From Tribonema minus (lineage: Eukaryota; Sar; Xanthophyceae; Tribonematales; Tribonemataceae), in NCBI GenBank assembly GCA_017506865.1, contig JAFCMP010000223.1, positions 1,364,001 to 1,428,000 of the forward strand: 64,000 nt of DNA, in the 5' to 3' direction. Of this stretch, positions 21,701 to 33,700 are shown one piece after another. Each line of letters begins with the position of its first letter. The stretch's first letter is position 1. Both the position numbers and the translations under genes were made by a program. The notes under the pieces are model-generated. The model did no database searches. It worked only from the letters and a program-made list of their open reading frames with translations, and was not told the DNA's origin.

Positions 21701-24700
21701 TGATCACGCTGCGCAGGCATAGAAAAGCACCATTGATTAGCCAATACTAATCCATTGGCCAATAGTGATGAAGTACGTACTTGGGGTTAGGTTGAAGGCA
21801 GTACATGTGACAGGCGAGCCACGCGATGTGGCGCGCTGCGACGGCGCGCGGCGGCATGCAGTCGATGATCACGCTGCATGGGCATGCACATGCCAGCGCC
21901 GCGAGATCTACGGGAGCAGAGCTGAACTTAAACTTCAAGAAGTGACGCACCTGTGTGGCACATGACACGGCCGCACGTGCGCCGCCAGCGCCGCGAGATC
22001 GACGGGCACGCCCTGCTGGTCCAGCGTTTCGCGCCAGCGCGATAGATCGATGGGGGCATCGCTCAGCACCATGCGGCGCGCGTCCGCGATGGCGCGGATG
22101 CGCAGGTCGCAGTTGTAGCGCACGCGTAATGCATCGAGCTGCCGCAACGAGGGGGGGGGGGGCAATGGGTCAGGGGCCAGGGTGGCGGGGCGCTGGTGTT
22201 AGTCAGGGTTAAGGTGAGGGTTTGGCGATGGCGCAAGCGCAGGTCGCAGTTGTAGCGCACACGTGATGCATCGAGCTGCGGGGAAGGAGGGAGGGGGGCA
22301 AGCAGCAGGTCTGGGGTTAGACCTTTTGTCATCCTGAGTGTGCGTGTTCAGGAGGGGCCTGAGTGTGCGTGTTGAGGAGGGGTCTCAGTCGAGGATTGGG
22401 GGTGGACTCGACTCAACTGGGGTATCAATGGGGTCGGTTACGGCTAAGAGTTTGGTGATGGCACGGATGGTCAGGTCAAAGCTGTAGTGCACGCGCAGTG
22501 CGTCAAACCCGCCGCAAAAGAGGGGTAGGGGGGGGGGGGGGGTAGGTCAGGGTTTAAAGGGGCCTGCGCACGGCTCCTGAGGGTTAGGGTTAGGTTATGG
22601 CACCCTTGCCATGGCACGCTACACATTGGTGCACACAATACGATGACGGACACAAGACATGCACATGTAAACTTGGAGCATACTGCAAGCATGTACTTCA
22701 AGTATACCAGTCAGCGGCAAGTATTTGTGCGTGTCACAATCGGCGGTGTTGCCGATGCACAGCTGATTGTTCTTTAGCAGTACATGGCAGGTTTAGCGGT
22801 GAAAGTACAAGGGCAAGTTGCAAGTAGCAATTCAAGTAGAAAATCACAGCAGCAGGGCTGTCGCCGCCCGCCGCAATGGGTGCAGCCTCGCATGATCCTT
22901 ACAACATGGCAGCTTTACAAGACTGCAATGTACTTACAGTATATTTCTTGAAGCTGAAATACACAGCAGCAAGGTACATACCTGTTGGTGCACGACGTCG
23001 AGGAAGCAGGCTCCAACCTTGCCAAGGCCCACCACGGCGGCGCTGATGGTGAGGTGGGACAGCAGGAACGCCGCGTGCACCGTGCGCAGCGCGCGCGCTG
23101 AGTCGATGGCGTTGACCACGCATGAAATGTTCTGCGACGTTGCAGTGAAATATCAGACAATTGGAATAATCAGCTTACTCGCATATCACGAGTGTGCGCA
23201 GCGCGCGCGCCGAGTCCATGGCGTTCACCACGCACGATATGTTCTGCGATGTCGCACAGTGATGTCGAACAATTGGGATTAGCAGGTTGAGACAAGCGGT
23301 GGCGCGCGCAGTGAGTACGCCAAGTCGGCAGATATGTTCCGCAAAGCCATCACAACAAAAACTGCGACAGATCAGAACTTGATGATGCAGCACCTACGCT
23401 GCTAGCCGCTATCTGAGAGCCACATAACCCAAACATGACCATGAGTACATCTGAAGGTTAGAGTTGGGGTCACACAAGACCTACATACCCCTAACCCTAA
23501 TCCTAAGCCCCTCACACTCATCATTTAAAAGAGAGGGACAGAGCATCCAGAAGCACGGGCAACACTTGGCACACAGGACGAGTGTCCCGCCAACCCAGCA
23601 GAGCTCAGCTTATCCGCTCGCTGCAGCAATGCAGCAGCGCTCGGCACTCACCCACTCGCTGCAGCCCTGCGCGATGGATGGCGAGTATCGATCAAATGTC
23701 GACACCGACGTCCACCGTGGAAGAAAAGCGACCCGCACAGCAGTGCTCAGCAACCGGTACTTGCCCCCATGTCACTGCGGCAATTGTGTGCCAGGGTGTT
23801 GTCATACAGGTACCGACATGCGTTGTATCGACAACACCTGGGCGCACACAATGCGCCTGACCTCTCCTTGCTGGCGAGTACATTTGATGCCGGCGGCGCC
23901 CAGTGCGGGGAAGGAGCAGGCAGTGCTCACCGCGGGGAAGGAGCGGTGCCATACTTCTAGCAATGACGCACTGCAGCAGCAGGGCTCACCCTCTCGCTGC
24001 AGCACTGCGCGGTTGATGGCGGGTATTGTACCAACCGATCGTCGATATTGGCGGTGTCCAGCGCGAAGAAGAAGCGGGCCGCATCATGCAGCAGCGCTCA
24101 GCGCCAAGTACTGCGCCCTAATCCCGTCAATGGTTCACTGCGGCGTCAGCGCTTACCCTGCCGCTGCGATGGCGAGTATACTGATGCCAGCGCAGAACAA
24201 AAGCCGCCGGCATCGCCCGCGGTCTTGCTCATGCGATGTCCGCAGTGCTCAACACCAAGTACTCCACCCTTATGCCACATCAACGATGCACTGCAGCAGC
24301 AGCGCTTACCCTTTCGCTGCAGCCCTGCGCGATGGCGAGTATGTTGATGTCGGCGGCGCCCAGCGCAGAGAAAAAGCGGCCCGCAACATACAGCAATGCT
24401 CAGCGTAATGCTATACTTCTATTATTGATATAATGTACTACAAATGCTGCGGCAGCAACACTTACCCTCTCGCTGCAGCCCTGCGCGATGGCGAGTATGT
24501 TGATGCCGGCGGCGCCCAGCGCAGAGAAAAAGCGGCCCGCAACGCCCGTTGTCTTGCTCATACCGTCTCCCACCGCGGCGACGATGCAGCACGGCGCGTG
24601 GCAGTCGACGCTGGTGATGTGGCGCGACAGCAGCTCCTTGTAGAACGTGTCCTTCACGCCCGCCTGCACAAAGTAGTCATCGCGCAATGCATCAGATGTG

Positions 24701-27700
24701 GGTATGAAGGTATGTATTTCAAACAACGTTTGATGTGGAGCAAGTGCTGCATTTGAGCTGCTGGTGATGTGGCGTGAGAGGAGCTCCTTGTAGAACGTGT
24801 CCTTCACGCCGGCCTGTGAAGGGTAATCACCGTACAGCGTACATGAAGATAGCAGTATGTACGACAACAACTGTCACAGTGTAGCCTTGTAAAGGCACGT
24901 ACATAGAAGCACACATTCAAGGGTCATCATGCCGGTAGTGTGGTACAACAGCAGATGTGGCGCGAAGGAGCTCCTTGTAGAAAGTGTCCTTCACGCCCGC
25001 CTGCACAACCAGCGGGTGTCGTGCAACGCATGTAGACATGGGTATGAAGCAATGTACTTTCAAGTGTGTTTGGGGTGGAGCAAGTGCTGCATCTGAGCTG
25101 CTCGACACGCACCGTTTGTAGAACGTGTCTTTCTCGCCGGCCTGCGAAGAGTATTGGCATGCGAATGCGACTGCATGGGGTATGTAAGACAACAACTGTT
25201 ACACTGTACCTTACAGTGTGTCGTTGTCAAAAGCGCATACATTGAGGCACACATTCAAAAGTTATGCTAATAGTGTGGTACAACAGCAGCTGCTTGTAGA
25301 GTCCGTCACGCAGGCCCGGGACGGGCAGTCGGTGTGGATATAGAGGTTTGTGAGCACAGGAGTTAGGAGTATGAGTTTGCGCTTCCAGGTCAAGCGCCAA
25401 TGGAGCAAGCGCTGCATCTGATTGGATGCTGGTGACACGGCTTGACAGTAGCTTCTTTTGGAATATGCCATTGACAAAGGCTCAGTTCAGCTCATCCAGT
25501 GATGTGACCATGCAAGGTATGCAAGGTAGAGAAACAGCATGCACGCAAAGGCACGCCAGTTAGTTGACCAGGTGTGCCAGATTAGCAGGGCATGCTTGGT
25601 GTCACTGATGGGCTGCTCTGTAATGAACGTGAAGTGTACATCAAAAAATTGTTCAGTACTTCAAATGTACATGTGTACAGAACGTATAATATGCATGCTA
25701 CATGTGCCGCTGCCGGTGCACTCGCAATCAGCCTGACACCACTTTGAAGTGTGACGCAAATGTTGAAGTTGCAATACTAAGCTTCAGAACATGCATGTAC
25801 TTCGAAGTATACTCATAAAACACAAACACACAACATGCATTGTTTGCCAATGCAGCAGTGGCGTATTTGGCATCAATTGCAATGTGCTACTGTGTAATTG
25901 ACCTCATGCAAATACTTCAATGTGTACATGCGATATTTACGGCGGCATGTATGAATACAAAAGCGCATGAGTACTTCTGCAGGCATAATACACTTTGCAG
26001 TGTACCATTTGCGACAGATTACACATGCATTTATTAACGTGTTGCGCTTACCAAGGCAGCAGCGGCGTGCTTGGCGTCGATGGCCACGCTGATGGAGTGC
26101 TCGCTGCTGGCCTGCGAGATGAGAATGACGCTGATACCCATGCGGTGCAGGCTGCCGAAGAGCCGCTGCGCAACGCCGGGCACGCCTATCATGCTGAGGC
26201 GTGATGCACACAGACAGTACACAGTACACAGTTTGCGGTACAGGGTTACTTGAGACCAAGTTGTTGAAGTACAAAAAGCCGCTGCGCAACGCCGGGCACG
26301 CCTATCATGCTGAGGCGTGATGCACACAGACAGTACACGATAACACAGTACAGATTCACTCGGAAACTATGTAGTTGAAGTTAGAAGAGCTGCTGCGCGA
26401 CGCCAGGCACGCCTATCATGCTGAGGCGCGATGCACACAGACAGTACACAGTGCACATTACAAAAGTACTAGGAAACTAGTTGAAGTACGAATAGCCGCG
26501 ACACCGGGTACGCCTATCATGCTGAGGCATGATGCACACAGACAGTACACAGTACAAAGGTCGCAGTATAGAGTTACTTGGATATTATTGAAGTTCAAAA
26601 AGCCGCTGCGCGACGCCAGGCACGCCTATCATGCTGAGGCGTGATGCATCCAAACAGTACACAGTACACGCTTACTGGAAACTGATTGAAGAACAAAAGT
26701 GAAGTGATTGCGCATTGAGATATTTATAGGTTTTCACAAGACACGTAGATTCTGCTAGCACCTAGCAAGCTGGACATCCAGCATCTGGGCTTTTCTGCGT
26801 CCTAAGCGAGAATGAATAAAGAGCAAAGAAATGTATCTGCCCATGTACAATGTGGCGTGTGGCGCATGTGACGTGAGCGTTGCGCCACTGCTGAGCTGCA
26901 GCACAGTGCGCAACACATGTGTACACCAATGTACTGTAGAAGTCAGCAGTACACGGTCGAGTACAGTGCAAGGCGCACGCAGCAAGTACACAGAGCAAGT
27001 GCCGCACACAGTGCCACACAGAGCAGTGCAAATACACAAGGCGCGCCGCAGCGCGCAGGCGGGGATAGCTGCCAGACAGCCGCCGTGCGCCGGTTCTGCT
27101 GCGGAGCATTGCACGCACCATGCCATTCTCGCGTTTTAGTGTACATTATGATATGCAGTACTGTGCTGGCGGTATTTGCGACACAGGTACTGACTGATCC
27201 AGCTGACTCGGCCTGAACCAGACACATGATGAGTTTTTGTTGTTGTCTGCTGTGCGTTAAAAAAAGTATACTTCCGAAGTATGCGAGATTTGCTCACCCT
27301 GATCCTTCGATGTTCAGCAATGCTATGTCGTCCACAGTCGCAAAGCCGCACACGCATCTGCAACACAGAACACAAAGCAAAATTGTCAGTTCAAACCAAT
27401 CAGTGTGGCCCCAAGCCCTAACCCTAACAGCGGGATACTAGCAACCTAGCCGGCGTGCCACAGTGAACACTGCATTCTTGGACCGGCCATTTGTACTTCT
27501 AATGGATTTGCTGCACCTCTTGAGCAACGCTTTCCACGTTGACAAATGCGCCATGTCAAATGACATTCATCAAATGCAGCTGTAGCAGGCAAGGGAATTC
27601 ATGATTAGGAAATGCATGACACCCTGGTACACCCCTGTGCTCCACCAACGCAGAGCCTGATCCTGTATTGAAAAGCTGTGCAGCTGCCTTGATGCAGATG

Positions 27701-30700
27701 TAAGTACTGTAGTCCTGTCTAATGTTTGGCAGCATGGAACTGCACGTCTTCTGGTAGTGAACTTCATGTTGGATGTAGGATCAGATGAACTGCGCTTCCA
27801 AACAACCTCAGGCACTGGCAACGCACCTTAGCCTGTCTTGCAGTGGCTGCGCTGCTGCGGAAGAAGTATTTATCTGCTTCATAGTTGTACAGATTTTCAA
27901 GTACTGCGGACTCATGAATATACAAACACATTCTGAAGTGTTTCCCACAATACTTGTACACTGTGTGCGCTACAGGGCAACTGCTTCATGAGCTACACTG
28001 GTGCAAGCTGTATGTACTTCGAAGTACATACTTTCAAATACTGCAGACTCATGACTATACATGCACATTCTGAAATACTTCCTTCAACACTTGTACGTTG
28101 GGCACGGTATAGGGCAAACCCTAACCCTAACCCGATACCTAACCCTAAAAACCTACTGCAAGCGCACCTGAGCCTGTCTTGTGTGGCTGTGCTGCTGCGG
28201 AAGATGCGCGTGCCGGGAAACGTCGGGTTGAATGTGTTCCTAATAAATATGGGGATGCCGGCCTCCACCGCTGGCAGCATGGTCTTGGGGTGTATGACCT
28301 GACACGGATGACATGCATACAAAGTGACATAAACAACACTATGCAAACGGACATAACCGTCATGGCAGCATGGTTTTGAGGTGTATGACCTGCCGCGGGA
28401 TGACATGCACAGTGACTTGGACATGATGCAAAAGAGACACAATTATCATGCAAAGTGACATAAATATCAGGTGTCATGACCTGAACTTCACTCAGCATGA
28501 TAGTTGTGCAACATTCGATTTAAAAAAGTAGATGAGCATGATTGACGGAGGGACATAAACATGATGCATCGCCATGTAACCGTCCATGCGCGTGGTGACC
28601 TGGACATATGCGGCATGACTTCTATGAGTAATGGGACATTATGGCGCGCTCAGCAGCTGTGCACTCTTCGTGTAGGACAGGCAAACAATCGGTAAATGCT
28701 AGAGTCGTGCGAGCCACCGCGTACACAAACGCGCAGGCATTGCTGAGCGCTGCTGACTGAAGCGAAATGCAACCGTGATGGTATGCGTATCTTGCACAAC
28801 CTGCATAGGATATTTCATACTTCGAAGTACCTTGGCACAGACGTGCAGGCGTCCCTGAGCCCGGCTGACAAGTGAACTGCCAACAGTGAAGGTGTAGGTG
28901 TATTAGGTATGTGACACTGCAACATACCTTAGCACCAAAGTAGGCTGCGTACTTTTATTCAAACCAGACACTCGACCATTGAGATATTCTTGAATCGGTA
29001 GACTATAAGCCGCGGCATACACAGACGTGCAGGCCTCCCTGAGCCCTGCCGGAAGTACTGAACTTCAATAGCGACAATATGGGTATCTCACACCACCTGC
29101 TTATACATACCTTGGCGCCAAAGTAGGCCAGCTCCATGGCCTCGTTGAAGCTCACGTCTGACAGCACCTGAGCGGACACACGCAGCAGAAGGCACCTTGA
29201 GGTTGATGTTTGCGTTGAAGTTGAGGTTGCACTGGTGACAGTTGGGTGTCGAGACCAGGCACGCTAAAGTGCGTACTTTTGTGCAGCAGTAAGTGGACTT
29301 GGTGGCAGCAGGGTGAAGCATGACGGTCTGATGTGCTGCATGCAGAGCACTGCTGCTTGGGATGTTAGCTCAAACGCTGGCATTTTGGTGGTGATGAATC
29401 AAGTGAATGAGTCAGGTGATGAACACTACGGTAAGCCTGTGGTAAGCCTGTAACTATCGCTGACATTCAATACTCGCAACACTATTGATAGTTGGGATGC
29501 CTCTCACGTGAATTTCCTGTTGTGCGGCCATCTCGCGCGTTCAGCTTATACGCTTGTCGCTACCATTTCATGCGACAGCGCTAATAACATGCTGGCACCT
29601 ATCCTCCTGTACCACTGTCACAGCAGGCGTTACTTAGGGCTAACCCTGACCCTAACCCTAACCCTAATCCTAGGGTGCCACCGCTGAAACGCTGCATAGC
29701 ATGCCGCCAATAGGGCTGGGGCTGGAGTGGGCAAGGGTCGGGTATAGGGGCCATGCACACAGCCGCAAGCCAGTGTGTAAAGCAGACGCTGACTTTGACT
29801 TTGGGCATTGGTGTACAGTAGTTTTCGCCTCAGTGAAAATGGCTCAGCAGTGCGAGGCAGTGGCAACGCGCCACTGTGACTCAGACTGAGACTCTACACG
29901 TTGTTGCCCAGTGGACGGGCAAGTGTCCTCTGCACCTCAGACTCAGAACCTGCACCTTAATGTCGGTGCAAGTCGCAGGTCCGCAGACATGGCGCCGTCC
30001 GCGCGCAGAGCCTACTGCGACTCGGACTTGGGCTCCTTACCTTGGCCTCCGGCACGCTCCGCGGATCGGCGGACATGACACCGTCCATCTGTCCCCACTG
30101 CGACTCAGACCCTGACTCCTTACCTTGGCTTCCAACGCACACGAAGACTACGCTGTCCACGCGCACTGCCTTCTGCGACAGACGCTGACTCCGTACCTTG
30201 GCTTCCGGCACGCGCCTTGGGTCCCAGACCGTGACCATGGTCGCCGCTGTAGCCCTAACAATAGCGCTGAGAAAGCTTGATGGCACGCTAAGCGCCTGCC
30301 GTGACTCAGACTGAAACCCCCTACCTTGGCTTCCGGCACGCGTCGCGGGTCGGCGGACATGACGCCATCTACGTCTGTCCAGATGTTGACGGCGCTCGCG
30401 CGCAGCAGCTTGCCGAATATGCTCGCGCTGCGGGGGAGGGGAGGACAATGGCAGGGGGGGCAGCGCTCCGCATGTAAGCGCTTGCAAGCGACGTTAGGGT
30501 TAGGTTTGCAGGCGAAGTTACTATTAGGGTTAGGGTCAGCGGAGTCTTGCCGAATATGCTCGCGCTGCGGGGGGGGTGAGAGCCAACGTCGGGGGGGGGG
30601 GGGGGCAGTGAACAGCACATCAGCGGCTGAGGGAGACATGGAGTCAGGGTCAGCGTCTTTTGCAAAGGGCTAGGCTTAGGGTTGTATTCGCACATGCCCT

Positions 30701-33700
30701 GCTCGTGTAATGATACTAACGCCGGATATGCTGCGCCTTTGCGCAGGGCTAGGCTCTATTCGCACATGCCCTGCTGCTGTATTGATACTCATGCCGACTA
30801 TGCTCGCGCTGCGGGGGGGGCGGAAGCCACGGGCACGGAGGATAGCTCTGCATGCGAGCTGTTGCGGGCACAGTGGAGTCTGGGCTTAGGGGTAGAGTTA
30901 GGTTAGGCTGTGGTGTGCAGTATCAAACATTTTGCAGAATTGCCAACTACGCTGCGCGCAAGTATTGCCAAGATAGAATGCCGCAAAACGTGGCACTCAG
31001 CAACGCGCACGTGTTGTGTGGGTTAATTTCATGGTAAGCAGGGCTCTCAGGGGTTCACCCCACTGAGGCCTCCAGAGACAGAAAACATGAAACATCGACT
31101 GTGGAGCAGGGCAGCGGGCAACAAGGAAGGACGCGTGTACGTGAGGTGCAACCTCAAGCACGCAACTTCAAGTAGTGACGCACCTGTAGTCGCTGCCATC
31201 GCGCTTCAGCGTCGTCGCGACGCCGTCAACGGTCGCGGCGATGAACCCCGTGATGACGAGGTTCTTGTCATCGCCAACTTCCTGCAGTACAGCCGCAAGC
31301 TTCTGTTGACAGACGTCCCAGACGATCTCGGGGCCTGTTGAAGCGACAGGCGGCGGCGGTGATCGCGCATTTGTTAGGTGCGCCTGCAGATTACCGTTAC
31401 AACGCGAGTAATGCACTCATTCATCATACAGAATAACCTATTTCTTGGCACACTCAGTGTGGGCGAGCCCTAGGGATGGAGCTAGCTTGCGCTAGGGGTT
31501 TTGCTACTGGTGACAGGCTGTCCCAGACGATCTTGACGCCTGCGCAGGCGGGCCGGATGCAACGGTAACATCGCGCGTTCCTCGTCAAGCGCCATTGCAA
31601 TCTCACCTCAATGGCCTGCGACATGCACCTTAAAGAGGCAGTGCTGATGCACATGAGTTGTGCGCCCATGCCCACTCAGCATGAACACGTGCGCCATGCA
31701 CTCATTCATACCCGTGAGTTGGGCATTGCGCGCAGTGCCCGCACACGCGCCCGTGGGAATCCTAGTGGTACCTGCAAGCATGACCTGGCGAATGCGAGCG
31801 CTGCTTGGGCTAGGGTTAGGGTTAGCCGAACACGAAGCTCAGTCACCTAACTCTTACCCTAACTCACAAACCACAGCTCATACTCACTGCGCAACTCACC
31901 CAGCCGCTTTCGTTGAGCAATGGGCACAGGACCTACAGGTTGCGCATCTGCGGTAGCCGCTCACGAGTTCGTACAGGAGCGCATACGGAGAGTAAAGCAT
32001 ACAAGCGCGTATGTCAACTGACATCGAGTTATCTCGGGTGTCTCCTCAACGGCGACAACACGCCTCCTGCTGAGTTACGCAAGGTCCTGGCCCGAGAGCG
32101 AAATATTGTATGAATAGTATACATACGGTATGTACAGGTATATCAGTGCTCATACTGACCTGTTTCGGGCGTTTCATCCACGGTGACGACTCTCCGCGCG
32201 TTGAGGTACGCAAACTCCTGGCCCGACGCGTTGAGCAATGCGCACAGGACCTGCGAGCTCCACGTCTCGCCATAGCCGCTGACGAGCTCGCGCAGGCGCT
32301 CGTTCTCGTGCTGCATGAGGGACACCGCGCGCAGCAGGTCGCGCAGGTCCGACATGTCCTGGTCGAGGCACGCCACAATGTTGCTCGCCTGGCCCCAGCT
32401 CAGATTCAGGTCCGCGATTGCCTGTAGTTAAATAGAGAGGGGGGCGGGGAATGGGAGTCAGAAACCCAGCTCAAGATTCAGATCTGCAATGGCCTGTGCA
32501 TAGATAGAGAAGTGGGGGGGGGATTAAAGTCAGAAACCCAGCTCGAGGTTCAGATCTGCGATCGCCTGTGCATAGGCGGGGGTGGGGACGGGTGTGTGGG
32601 GGGCGGAGGGTGAATGTGGCGAGCCAGCACACCAGTTCAGGTACAGACCTGCAATTGCCTGTGCATAGAGGGAGGGGAGGGGGGGGGGGGTCACGGGGGG
32701 GTCGGCAACCCAGCTCAGGTTCAGATCTGCACTTGCCCGTGCGTCAGTAAGGGGTGGCGGGGCACATGGTGGCGAGGCAGCAATAGATGATCAGAAATGT
32801 TCATATTCCTATGCAGAACTACAATAAAACATAATCAGGTCCATCGATCGAAGGGGGGCGCGCAGTGCCATGTTGAGGCCGGGCTGCCCTAGCTCAGGTT
32901 CGTTAGCATCTTGCCCATGCGACGCCAACAGGCGTCCGCAAGGATGTTCAGCGATTGAGGTTTGATTCAGAATCATTAGCGATGCACCAGCTTGAGACTG
33001 GAGCGTCCTCAAGTCGGTGCTCAGATAAATAGTTAAACCCAGCGCTCAGCACACCTGCATTGATGTTCTGAAAGTGTGAGCTCACTTTTGACAGGCAGTA
33101 CATCAAATGACAAAACACTGCTGCCCGTGTGGTAATTAATTACGCATCATTGTAGACGGAAGACTCTGAGCACTGCTTCCGTCAAACAAAACTTGTCACA
33201 TGCATACGGTGTGTGTAGCTAGGGGCAGGGGCCCTGTGCCACCACCATAACCCTAATTCTAACCCTAGCTTTACCCCCGAAGCTGCCGTGGTACCCCAAA
33301 TTGCCATATGTCGAGCCTGGGATCTGAGGGGACGAGCCTCGTGCTGCACACAAGATCAGCATGGGTCAATTGCGCTCTGCCGCCGCACTAACCTAACTCT
33401 GACCTTGAGCCGAACCTTACCTCTAACCTAACCCTCAGCCGCACTAACCCTAGCCGGCTGGGTGCAACAGGACCGTGACAGTCCCCGACATCACATGTGG
33501 AGCACATATAAGAAGTACTGGTGCAAGCTGTAACCGCAATACTGACCAGCTGCAAGGTGTGCTCGCTGCACTGTTAGGCGCTCCTAGTGACGGCCTAGCA
33601 TCCATCATCAATTGTCTTGTAGGAAAAGTTTTCACATATCATTGTGCCATGATTTGCGCTTATTTGAGTGTGCTGTAGTGACGTGCACGTGTGATATCAG

